From: Propionicimonas sp. | GTDB taxonomy: Bacteria; Actinomycetota; Actinomycetes; Propionibacteriales; Propionibacteriaceae | Assembly (NCBI RefSeq): GCF_029975155.1 | Contig: NZ_JARKPQ010000273.1 | Span: 1 to 49,755, forward strand | Direction: 5' to 3' | DNA: 49,755 nucleotides | Part shown: positions 15,407 through 23,003 of the stretch, in pieces | Numbering within the stretch: the stretch's first letter is position 1 | Layout: each line of letters begins with the position of its first letter | Translations under genes and position numbers: made by a program | Notes under the pieces: generated by a model | The model's input: the letters and a program-made list of their open reading frames with translations, nothing else | Databases searched by the model: none | What the model was told of the DNA's origin: nothing

Positions 15407-17845
15407 ATGAGTTCACTGCTGGAATCGCCCGTCACCGTCGACGAGCCCCACTTCGGTCGCCTGACGCCGAGGATGGCTGCCTGGCGTGAGGAGTTGATGG
15501 AGACTCCCCAGTCGGTGTGCGTGGAGCGGGCGGTGCTCACCACCGAGACCTACCGGCTGCACCAGGACGAGCCGATGGTGCTGCGCCGGGCGCTGATGGT
15601 GCAGAACGTGCTGGAGAACATGAGCATCTTCATCGAGCCGGCCACGCTGATCTGCGGCAACCAGGCGTCGGCCAACCGGGCGGCGCCGATCATGCCCGAG
15701 TACGCGATGGACTGGGTGATCGCCGAACTGGACGAGTTCGACCAGCGCCCCGGTGACCGGTTCACGATCACCGAGCAGGCCAAGGACCAGCTGCGAAGCA
15801 TCGCGCCCTTCTGGGAGCACAACACCCTCAAGGACCGCGGGCTCGCGCTGATGCCCCCGGCCAGCCGGCAGTTCTACGACCTCGGCATCATTCATCCGGA
15901 GGGCAACATCACCTCCGGCGATGCCCACATCGCCGTCTACTACGAGCGGGTGCTCGCCGAAGGGCTCGCCGGCTACCGGGCGCGCACCGAGGCGCTGCTG
16001 GCGGGCCTCGACCTCACCGACGCCGAGCAGCTGAAGAAGTCCTCCTTCTACCGCGCGGTGCTGATCACGCTGGACGCGGTGATCGCCTTCGCTCACCGCT
16101 ACGCCAGTCTCGCCGCCGACCTGGCCACTACCGAGCCGGACGAGGCCCGCCGCGCCGAATTGCTCGAAATGAGCCGGATCCTGACCAAGGTGCCCGAGCA
16201 GCCGGCCGAGACCTTCCATGAAGCCATCCAGGCGGTCTGGCTGGTGCAGCTGTGCCTGCAGATCGAGTCGAACGGCCACAGCCTGTCGTACGGCCGGCTC
16301 GACCAGTACGTCCACCCGTTCTACGCCGCCGACCTGGCTGCCGGCCGGATCACCCCCGACCAGGCGACCGAACTGCTCACCAACCTGTGGCTGAAGACGA
16401 TCACGCTGGCGAAGATCCGCAGCTGGTCGCACACCCGGTTCAGCGCCGGGGGCCCGCTGTACCAGAACGTCACCGTGGGCGGTCAGACTCCGGAGGGGAA
16501 GGACGCAGTCAACCCCCTGTCCTGGCTGATCCTGAAGTCGGTGGCCCAGACCAAGCTGCCGCAGCCGAACCTCACCGTCCGCTACCACCGCGGGCTGAGC
16601 GAGGACTTCATGATGGAGTGCATCGAGGTGATGCGGCTCGGCTTCGGCATGCCGGCCATGAACAGCGACGAGATCATCATCCCGTCCCTGATCAGCAAGG
16701 GCGTCGCCGAGCAGGACGCCTACAACTACTCCGCGATCGGCTGCGTCGAGGTCGCCGTCCCCGGCAAGTGGGGCTACCGCTGCACGGGCATGAGCTTCCT
16801 CAACTTCCCGAAGGCGCTGCTCACCGCAATGAACAACGGGGTCGACCCGAAGTCGGGCGAGCCGATCGCCACGCCGGTGAAGCACTTCACCGAGATGACG
16901 GACTTCGACGAGCTGATGGCCGCCTGGGACGTCACCGTCCGGGAGTTCCAGCGCCACGCGGTCATTCTCGACTCCGCCGCCGACATCGCGCTGGAGGAGA
17001 ATGTCGCCGACATCCTCTGCTCGGCGCTCGTGGAGGACTGCCTGGGTCGCGGCAAGCCGATCAAGGAGGGCGGCGCGGTCTACGACTTCGTCTCCGGCCT
17101 GCAGGTCGGCATCGCCAACCTCGGCGACTCGCTGGCGGCGATCAAGAAGTGCGTGTTCGACGACCGCACGATCACGACCCAGGAGCTGTGGGACGCGCTG
17201 CTGGGCGACTTCTCCGGCGTCCGGGGGCAGGAGATCCAGGCGGCGCTGGCCAATGCGCCCAAGTACGGCAACGACGACGACGACGTCGACGGGCTGCTGG
17301 TGCGGGCCTACGCCACCTGCATCGACGAGGTCTTCGCCCACCACAACACCCGCTACGGCCGCGGCCCGATCGGCGGCGGCTACTACGCGGGCACGTCCTC
17401 GATCTCGGCGAACGTGCCGCAGGGCGCGTCCACGATGGCCACCCCGGACGGACGCAACGCCGGCCAGCCGCTCGCCGAGGGCTGCTCCCCCAGCCACGGC
17501 GCCGACACCCACGGGCCGACCGCGGTGTTCAAATCGGTCTCCAAGCTTGACACCGGACGGATCACCGGCGGCGTGCTGCTCAACCAGAAGGTCACCCCGC
17601 AGGTGCTGCGCAAGGAGGAGGACCGCAAGAAGCTGATCCTGCTGCTGCGGACGTTCTTCAACCGCCTCGACGGCTTCCACGTGCAGTACAACGTGGTCGA
17701 CCGCGCCACCCTGCTGGACGCCCAGGCGCACCCCGAGCGCCACCGCGACCTGATCGTCCGCGTGGCCGGCTACAGCGCGTTCTTCAACGTGCTGTCCAAG
17801 GCCACCCAGGACGACATCATCGCCCGCACCGAGCAGACCCTCTGA
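15407..17845 (+). CDS. Glycyl radical enzyme, YbiW/PflF-like
   Basis: 812 aa, full length. The catalytic Cys446 is in SAIGCVEVAVPGKWGYRC, followed by the conserved Glu448. The radical Gly788 is in LIVRVAGYSAFF near the C-terminus. RYGRGPIGGGYYAGTSSI and SPSHGADTHGPTAVFKSV are hallmark stretches. The sequence strongly resembles E. coli YbiW (810 aa) as I remember it, not pyruvate formate-lyase. YbiW has been reported to open the ring of 1,5-anhydroglucitol 6-phosphate to 1-deoxyfructose 6-phosphate. The same reaction is plausible but unproven here. GAGGA lies about 6 nt before ATG 15407. The partner aldolase is not in this window. Confidence 0.92.
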   Translation: MSSLLESPVTVDEPHFGRLTPRMAAWREELMETPQSVCVERAVLTTETYRLHQDEPMVLRRALMVQNVLENMSIFIEPATLICGNQASANRAAPIMPEYAMDWVIAELDEFDQRPGDRFTITEQAKDQLRSIAPFWEHNTLKDRGLALMPPASRQFYDLGIIHPEGNITSGDAHIAVYYERVLAEGLAGYRARTEALLAGLDLTDAEQLKKSSFYRAVLITLDAVIAFAHRYASLAADLATTEPDEARRAELLEMSRILTKVPEQPAETFHEAIQAVWLVQLCLQIESNGHSLSYGRLDQYVHPFYAADLAAGRITPDQATELLTNLWLKTITLAKIRSWSHTRFSAGGPLYQNVTVGGQTPEGKDAVNPLSWLILKSVAQTKLPQPNLTVRYHRGLSEDFMMECIEVMRLGFGMPAMNSDEIIIPSLISKGVAEQDAYNYSAIGCVEVAVPGKWGYRCTGMSFLNFPKALLTAMNNGVDPKSGEPIATPVKHFTEMTDFDELMAAWDVTVREFQRHAVILDSAADIALEENVADILCSALVEDCLGRGKPIKEGGAVYDFVSGLQVGIANLGDSLAAIKKCVFDDRTITTQELWDALLGDFSGVRGQEIQAALANAPKYGNDDDDVDGLLVRAYATCIDEVFAHHNTRYGRGPIGGGYYAGTSSISANVPQGASTMATPDGRNAGQPLAEGCSPSHGADTHGPTAVFKSVSKLDTGRITGGVLLNQKVTPQVLRKEEDRKKLILLLRTFFNRLDGFHVQYNVVDRATLLDAQAHPERHRDLIVRVAGYSAFFNVLSKATQDDIIARTEQTL

Positions 17846-17856
17846 CCCCACCACCC

Positions 17857-17892
17857 GGCGGTTCCTCAGGGACCGATGTCCTGCGAACCGCC
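17857..17892 (+). terminator. Stem-loop after the glycyl radical enzyme gene
   Basis: GGCGGTTC (17857-17864) pairs with GAACCGCC (17885-17892), starting 12 nt after the stop. The enclosed CAGGGAC and GTCCTG can extend the stem with a bulge. No T-tract follows. The loop carries CCTCAGGGACC, part of the dispersed hairpin-repeat family. Confidence 0.5.
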
Positions 17893-17967
17893 GGGAGGAT
17901 CCGCAAGCTCGATGCCGCTGGCGGACGGGGACTGCTTCGGCACGCCGTCGAGAATGCAGATCCTCCC
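17893..17967. repeat. GGGAGGAT...ATCCTCCC element, copy B (75 bp)
   Basis: Same termini as copies A and C, including GGGAGGATCCGC on the left and TGCAGATCCTCCC on the right, with a different interior. It directly abuts the preceding stem-loop. The gap 17846-18261 otherwise contains only repeats. Confidence 0.65.
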
Positions 17968-18024
17968 AACCCAACAGACCCACCCACCGCTCCCCGAGGA
18001 GCGACGCGTCACTCACCCCCCGAC

Positions 18025-18090
18025 GTCATCCCGGCGAACGCCGGGACCCCTGCACCGGTGTGACAACTCGACCCCGGGAGATCCCGGCCA
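18025..18090. repeat. GTCATCCCGGCGAACGCC repeat with degenerate second half
   Basis: A head hairpin (CCCGGCGAACGCCGGG) followed by CCCTGCACCG matches 27943-27975. The second half (CCCCGGGAGATCCCGG) is a degraded form of the tail seen at 27994-28022. Confidence 0.65.
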
Positions 18091-18261
18091 ATCTCGCTGA
18101 ACCGGGCGCCACAGGCTGGCGTTCGGCACGCCGTTCCGCTCTGAACGTTCCCCGTCTGGGCAGCCAGGAACCGGCCCTGAGAACGGCGCGCGCCCGTCCA
18201 CACCCATGATGTCCCGCGGTAACATCACGAGAGCCGAGAGTCCGGGGGCATCTTCGTTCGC

Positions 18262-19248
18262 TCAGCTCGCGCCCCACCTCGGACGGGCCGCCAGCGCGAC
18301 CCTGCCGAGCACGAGCAACACCACCACCTGCACGGCAAGCAGCGCCAGGTTCCACGCCGGCGCCAGCGTGCCGCTGATCGGGCGCAAGCTGAGGGTGCCG
18401 TTCAGCGGGGCGAGAGTGTTCCCCACCGACAGGATCATGGCTCTCGGATCCCACGGCCCGAGGATCGGCACCATCAGGTGGAAGGCCGTGAACGTGGCCA
18501 TCGGCGCGACCAGCGCACGCGTGAGCAGGCCGATCGAGACGCCGATGGCGCCGAAGTAGAAGGACGCGACAACCGCGAAGCCCGCCCAGGCTGCCGCCAC
18601 ACTCATACCAACGGCCTCCGGGATGGGCTCGAACACGTCCAGCGCGAGCGCGGACATCGTCGGGCCGCTGACGACCACTCCCCCGCACACGGCCGCGACG
18701 ACCGCCCCGATCACCGCCGCGACGCCGACCAGCCCGGCCGTCAGCGAGTACGCCAGCTCCAGGCTTCCCAGCCGGAACCGGACCGCCCGGAGCCGGATGG
18801 TGCGGTGCCGGAAGTCCTTCAGCGCGAGCGTGAGCCCGGCCCCGAACGCGACCAGCGGCGCGAGCAGGAACCCGGCCAGCTGAAGGGCGTTGGCCGAGTA
18901 GCCGGACGGACGCAGCATGCCCAGAGCCGTCCGCGCGCTCTCGTAGTCGTAGCGAAGCGGATTGTCGGTGCTCACCTGATTGCCATCGGACTCCACGTGC
19001 ATCGGAGCGTGGAGTTCGGTGTCGACATCCACCCCGCTCTCTCGCGCCTGCTGGAGCGTCTGGCGGAACTCCTCGTCCGCAGCGACCGCCGCCCCGCTCA
19101 GCGTCGGCACGGAGATCACCCCGACAGCGACGCCGACCAGCAGCGCCCACAGGAAGTAGCGCGACCACCAGGCAAACCCGATCTCGAGTCCTCCCGCGCG
19201 GAGCCGGCTCGGACGCCCGCTAGGACGCACGGCGGAGTCTGCCATCAC
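18262..19248 (-). CDS. ABC-2 type transporter permease
   Basis: 328 aa. One membrane span near residue 35 (YFLWALLVGVAVGVISV) is followed by an extracytoplasmic stretch and then about five spans (LAGFLLAPLVAFGAGLTLAL, AYSLTAGLVGVAAVIGAVVAAV, SVAAAWAGFAVVASFYFGAIGVSIGLLTRAL, a span near FHLMVPIL, and LALLAVQVVVLLVLGRVAL). This is the ABC-2 exporter topology with a large loop after span 1. The start overlaps the end of the ATPase gene by 29 bp, so the two were built as one exporter. Cargo unknown. Confidence 0.8.
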   Translation of the reverse strand: MMADSAVRPSGRPSRLRAGGLEIGFAWWSRYFLWALLVGVAVGVISVPTLSGAAVAADEEFRQTLQQARESGVDVDTELHAPMHVESDGNQVSTDNPLRYDYESARTALGMLRPSGYSANALQLAGFLLAPLVAFGAGLTLALKDFRHRTIRLRAVRFRLGSLELAYSLTAGLVGVAAVIGAVVAAVCGGVVVSGPTMSALALDVFEPIPEAVGMSVAAAWAGFAVVASFYFGAIGVSIGLLTRALVAPMATFTAFHLMVPILGPWDPRAMILSVGNTLAPLNGTLSLRPISGTLAPAWNLALLAVQVVVLLVLGRVALAARPRWGAS

Positions 19249-19823
19249 TCAGACTCACCACCTCGTCGGCAACCAGTTCGTAGAAGCGCGGATTATGACC
19301 GGCCAGGAGCACGGTCGGCCGCCAGGGCAACTGCCGGAGCAGCTCGGCCACCTGGCCGCGCATCCCCTCGTCCAGTCCGGCGTCGACCTCGTCGAGCAGG
19401 ACGTAGCGCGGACGGGACGAGAGGCACACGCCCAACGCCAGCCGCTTCCGCTCGCCCGCCGAGAAGCCCGCCACCCCGTCTGGCCAGGAGCTTCGGTCCG
19501 AGCTCGAGAGCAGCAAGGACGCCCTCGTCGCGCGCATCCCCGCCCAACAACGCGAGGTTCTGCGCGCCGGTGAGGCGTGGATAGACGACCGGCTCGTCGA
19601 ACACCACGCCCACCGACTCCCGCACGGCATCCAGCGGACGGCCGTCGAACAGCACGCTCCCGCCACACTCGTCCAGCCCGAGCAGGCAGATAAAGAGCGT
19701 GGTCTTGCCGGTTCCGTTCGGCGCCTGGATATGGGTCCTCATGCCGGTCGGAAACGTCCAGCTCAGCTGATCGAGAACAATCCGTGCTCCGTACCGTCGG
19801 GTGATGTCTCGCGCCTCAATCAC
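19220..19823 (-). pseudogene. ABC transporter ATP-binding protein, frameshifted
   Basis: The first part reads from GTG 19823 (MIEARDITRRYGARIVLDQLSW, Walker A APNGTGKTT, FDEPVVYPRLTGAQNL) and loses frame near 19475. The rest continues in another frame to 19220 (FSAGERKRLALG signature, YVLLDEVDAGLD Walker B, AGHN switch His). Removing one base from the four-C run at 19475-19478 restores LLARRVAGFSAGERKRLALG, a natural ABC sequence of about 200 aa. So this is either a recent one-base insertion or a base-calling error. If real, the exporter with the downstream permease is dead. Confidence 0.8.
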
Positions 19824-20012
19824 GGGCCGGCCCAGTAGCCGCGCATGCTGACACCCCGTACCGCTCTGCGGTCGCGGAAGTCAGCGAGGGGTCGCGGATA
19901 GCAGTGCTTCATCCATCATCTTTCAGAGCGTCCCGTCCAGGACGGGCCGGGACCGATGTCCGGGCCTGCCCTGGCCGAGGCCAGCTGCGATCCGCTTGGC
20001 CATCGTGGTTCT

Positions 20013-20276
20013 CTACCGTTCCCCCGGCGTCGCGCCAGAGCCGGTCCTACGTCGGTGGCGATCCGCGGGGCGTGGCAACACGTTGACCACCATCACGGCG
20101 ATGATCGCCACGTACGGCCACACCGGTCCGCCGAGATTGAAGTACTGGCCGCCGACAAGCACAGCAGCCGTCGCCAGGACAACCGGCAGCAGGACAACGA
20201 GCCGCTGGCCGGTCTGGGTGGCCCAAAAGAGCGCTGCCACCACGACAACGGTGGCGAGCCAGATCAGGATGTCCAC
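20013..20276 (-). CDS. Small membrane protein, partner of the secreted four-Cys protein
   Basis: 87 aa from GTG 20276, which has AGGAG 7 nt upstream. A TTG 18 nt earlier is less likely. Three hydrophobic segments (ILIWLATVVVVAALFWAT, LVVLLPVVLATAAVLVGG, VWPYVAIIAVMVVNVL) are followed by a basic tail. No family is recognised. It begins 19 nt after the stop of the secreted protein gene in the same direction, so they are probably cotranscribed. Size, topology and position fit an immunity or accessory protein, but this is inference. Confidence 0.65.
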   Translation of the reverse strand: MDILIWLATVVVVAALFWATQTGQRLVVLLPVVLATAAVLVGGQYFNLGGPVWPYVAIIAVMVVNVLPRPADRHRRRTGSGATPGER

Positions 20277-20295
20277 AGGGGTACTCCTCGCCAAG

Positions 20296-21123
20296 TCATG
20301 CGTAACACTTCGAGATCCACGGCACGGGTCCGTACCCGGTAGCGGCGATGAACTTCACCGACAGGCACTTGCCATTCTCCCGAGCGGTCCGAGCCATCAG
20401 CGAAATGACGCTGCACGCCGCCGCGAACGCTCGACCGGCCGGGTGCGGAATGAGAGCCACCCCGGCCGCGCATCCGTTGGTGGCGAAGCCAATCGTGTAC
20501 GTCTCGCTCCTGTTGAAGTCGACGGAGATGCCGTACCACGGCCAGCGGACCCGCGGGTCGGCGACCACAGGGAATGCCGTTGCCCCGTCCACGTCAGTGG
20601 TCTGGCTGAGGACATCACCGTCGACCTTGAAGCGAGAGGCGACCCTGGCACCGTGGGCATCAACAGCCCACGCCGGATCGATCACTGCGACCGGCTCGCC
20701 CGTCGGCCCTCCCGTGCGCACGATCACGGACCCCGTGTCCGTCAACTCGAGGTACTTGCCCTTGAAACGGTAGGTCTGCCTGGACTGCGATGCGTCACTG
20801 ATGACCGCGACAACCTGGAAGCCTCTGTCGACCCGTCGCGACACATAGTCCACACCATTGCCGCTCATCACCGTGTCGTCGCCGACCACCGCAACATCGC
20901 CACGCGCGGGCATCGTCACTTCGACTCCCCCAGCGCGGACCGTGCTGCCGGACGCACTGACGCGGCCGACAGTCCTTGTGCCCGGGTCGGACTTCTTCAC
21001 GATCCGGACCAGGTCATTCGGGCTTCGATCATCCGCGGTGTCGGCCGATGCCGGCGTCGGGGTCAGCGCCCCGGCGGCGGCGAATGAGAGTACGACCATC
21101 GTGGTCAGCGCCATGCGTTTCAT
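20296..21123 (-). CDS. Secreted protein with C-terminal four-cysteine hydrophobic domain
   Basis: 275 aa. ATG 21123 has AGGAGG upstream. The signal peptide is MKRMALTTMVVLSFAAAGAL with a likely AxA cleavage site at A25-S-A27. A beta-rich middle domain ends in TAFPVVADPRV (about residues 182-192), a phrase common in secreted actinobacterial proteins. Beyond it comes an 80-residue tail with Cys218, 237, 253 and 273 and hydrophobic, Gly/Ala-rich helices, so two disulfides are possible. It resembles precursors whose tail is an antimicrobial-type peptide, but I cannot name the family. Followed by a small membrane protein gene. Confidence 0.65.
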   Translation of the reverse strand: MKRMALTTMVVLSFAAAGALTPTPASADTADDRSPNDLVRIVKKSDPGTRTVGRVSASGSTVRAGGVEVTMPARGDVAVVGDDTVMSGNGVDYVSRRVDRGFQVVAVISDASQSRQTYRFKGKYLELTDTGSVIVRTGGPTGEPVAVIDPAWAVDAHGARVASRFKVDGDVLSQTTDVDGATAFPVVADPRVRWPWYGISVDFNRSETYTIGFATNGCAAGVALIPHPAGRAFAAACSVISLMARTARENGKCLSVKFIAATGYGPVPWISKCYA

Positions 21124-21218
21124 GGGCCCCTCCTGGGGTGTTGGTACTGCTCGTTGCTCCTTCGTCAGGTGACGAGGAAGAAATAGGCAAGGTTTCGCCG
21201 GTTCGGCGCGGACGGTCC

Positions 21219-21422
21219 TCATGAGGCCGGCCACCCTCGCGAGAACGATCGGGGGCAGAGGGACGGACGGTTGACGTAGCAGCCGGCGGCAGCAAGCGCC
21301 AGCATCACGATCCGCAGCGTCACAGCCATCGCTCGTCGCCCTTGCCCCATACGTGGCGCCTGGTGATCCGAGACGACCTTTGTACGGTGGCCGACCATCG
21401 TGATCAGCGCCGTACGTTTCAT
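21219..21422 (-). pseudogene. Decayed second copy of the secreted-protein 5' region
   Basis: From 21422 downward the reading MKRTALITMV mirrors MKRMALTTMV of the gene starting at 21123. The DNA around both ATGs matches: ACCATCGTGRTCAGCGCC, then CGTTTCATGGG and a TCCTCC ribosome site. After about 10 codons the homology stops and the rest (67 aa) looks random apart from a lipobox-like LAAAGC. This suggests a partial duplication that decayed. No other gene is visible in 21124-21491. Confidence 0.45.
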
Positions 21423-21491
21423 GGGTTCCTCCTCGGATTGGGGTGGTCAGGCTCTCGTCGGTGACAGGGAGCCGAAGGCAAGGCCGGCCGG

Positions 21492-21725
21492 TCAGCGCCG
21501 TCCGGCCTGGGCTGCCTTCGAGTGCCGGAAGATCGTGCCGGGCAACACCGACAACGCCTCCTCGATGCGATCGGCCACCTCATCGGTGCAGGTCTGCTTC
21601 GCGGGGTCGTTGAGGAGTTGCCAGACGAACTGCCGACTGCATCCGGCTCGTCGCGCGAGCCGGGACTGGGTGAAGTCGCGCAACGCCATGTAGTCGGCAA
21701 GCAACTGTGGATCACGGAGCTTCAT
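21492..21725 (-). CDS. Small HTH DNA-binding protein (phage-type)
   Basis: 77 aa. An HTH near residues 18-40 (FTQSRLARRAGCSRQFVWQLLND) is of the XRE/Cro type seen in actinophage immunity regions. ATG 21725 has GAAAGG about 8 nt upstream. It is divergent from a second HTH gene. TTGACG-17-TAACAA on the minus strand, with the -35 inside a perfect palindrome at 21782-21796, is a plausible promoter under repressor control. It could be the Cro-like half of an immunity switch. Confidence 0.7.
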   Translation of the reverse strand: MKLRDPQLLADYMALRDFTQSRLARRAGCSRQFVWQLLNDPAKQTCTDEVADRIEEALSVLPGTIFRHSKAAQAGRR

Positions 21726-21781
21726 CCGCCGACCTTTCGAGCTGGGGTGGGTGGTCGTGGATCCTCATTGTTAGTCGATAC

Positions 21782-21842
21782 TTGACGATTCGTCAATCAT
21801 GACACGCAGCCCGTGCGATGATTCAGTTGACACTGTGTCAAC
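21782..21842. promoter_or_regulatory. Operator-like palindromes of the immunity switch
   Basis: TTGACGATTCGTCAA (21782-21796, 7+1+7) and GTTGACACTGTGTCAAC (21826-21842, 8+1+8) are perfect palindromes sharing the TTGAC/GTCAA half-site. GTTGACAAC at 21905-21913 is a further half-site. They occupy the gap between the two divergent HTH genes. Confidence 0.55.
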
Positions 21843-21986
21843 CGATGCGAAGCCCACCTGCCCGCCCGTCCCTTGTCAGCGCAATGTCGGCGGGTCCCGC
21901 CATGGTTGACAACTTTGTGCGAGGCTTGGACTCGTTGCGGCCGACGCCGCGGCGCGTTGCCGACAGTCACATCCGAGAGTGGAGCG

Positions 21987-22469
21987 ATGCACGCACTGGG
22001 CCGATTCATCAGCGACCTGATGGACACGCGCAGCATGTCCCGACCCGACCTGGAACGGGCGAGCGGGCTCAGCCGCCAGCACATCCACCAGCTCCTGGAC
22101 GATCGCAAGACGGGCCTGGGCCGGATGCTCGACGACACGACCATCGCCGGGTTGTCCCGGGCGTTCCCCGACATCGGGGAGATCGCCTTCATCGCGAAGG
22201 CGGCGGAGTCTCTGGGGGTGCCGGTCGATCGTCTGGCCGTGATCGACATCGACCTCGATCGCCTCTCGGACGACGCGCTGCTCGGCATCCTCGCCCGTCG
22301 GCTCAAGCGGGCCAGCCTGCACGCCTCCGGGGACGGCTCGTCCACGGAAGCCGAAGACGGTTCCGCGGACGAGCCGACTCCGCTCGCCGCGCGGCACGGA
22401 CGCCGGGCACGCCAGCACCTCGACGAGCAGTGGGACAGCACGGACGGGAAGGGGCGCGACCCGCGCTGA
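21987..22469 (+). CDS. HTH regulator with C-terminal tail (immunity-repressor type)
   Basis: 160 aa from ATG 21987 (GTGGAG just upstream). The HTH is near residues 10-45 (ISDLMDTRSMSRPDLERASGLSRQHIHQLLDDRKTG), followed by a region resembling the alpha-helical part of actinobacteriophage repressors (LSRAFPDIGEIAFIAKAAESLGVPVDRL) and a disordered acidic tail. It is followed by the HExxH gene, the usual repressor-protease pairing. A longer frame upstream would run through the operators and is rejected. Confidence 0.7.
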   Translation: MHALGRFISDLMDTRSMSRPDLERASGLSRQHIHQLLDDRKTGLGRMLDDTTIAGLSRAFPDIGEIAFIAKAAESLGVPVDRLAVIDIDLDRLSDDALLGILARRLKRASLHASGDGSSTEAEDGSADEPTPLAARHGRRARQHLDEQWDSTDGKGRDPR

Positions 22470-22527
22470 CCATCCCCTCGCGGCACCGGCCACCGGCCAT
22501 GTCAGAGGGGACCAACACACTGGTGCC

Positions 22528-22950
22528 ATGCACGATCCGTGGCACGAGTTCCGCACTCTCTCCGACTGGGCACTGCACTGGGCCCGGCTACCGGCCGACC
22601 TGCTCGGCGTCACCGACTTCCGCGCCCGCACGGTCACTCTCGACAGCCGGCTCCTCCAGGCCGAGCGGCGCTGCACGGTCGCGCACGAGGTCGAGCACAT
22701 CCGGCTCGGGCCGATGCCGACCGATCCGGTGCTGGCCGCGCGGGAGGAGGCCGCCATCGACCGGGCCGTTGCCCGGAAGCTGATCAGTATCGGTGAACTC
22801 GGCGATGCGCTCGCCTGGGCCGGCACCCTCGCCGAGGCCGCGCAGGAGCTGTGGGTCGACGAGGACACGCTCGCTGCCCGGCTCCGGCACCTTCACCCGT
22901 CCGAGGTGCACTACCTGCGCCGACGCCTGCAGCACGACCAGTTCGGATGA
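22528..22950 (+). CDS. ImmA/IrrE-like HExxH protein
   Basis: 140 aa. The zinc motif is HEVEH in CTVAHEVEHIRLG (about residues 53-57), with Glu residues downstream (AAREEAAID) as third-ligand candidates. It resembles ImmA/IrrE metallopeptidases that cleave or inactivate a partner HTH repressor, here the product of the gene ending 58 nt upstream. The size is typical of actinophage versions. No integrase or structural phage gene is nearby, so this is an immunity-type module without a phage. Confidence 0.75.
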   Translation: MHDPWHEFRTLSDWALHWARLPADLLGVTDFRARTVTLDSRLLQAERRCTVAHEVEHIRLGPMPTDPVLAAREEAAIDRAVARKLISIGELGDALAWAGTLAEAAQELWVDEDTLAARLRHLHPSEVHYLRRRLQHDQFG

Positions 22951-23003
22951 GCGCCCTGGGTACGGCCGCCCGCCGGCCACGCGGGCCGGTGGTCGAGCGG
23001 ACC

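Noticed and set aside
15413-18016. 867-aa open frame antisense to the glycyl radical enzyme
   Set aside because: High-GC codon usage leaves the complementary frame open. The sequence has no family match and is Val/Gly/Arg-rich, while the plus-strand enzyme is full length with all catalytic motifs.
19824-20012. Small gene between the ABC ATPase and the small membrane protein
   Set aside because: Short open frames exist on both strands but none has a ribosome site, a plausible composition or a recognisable motif.
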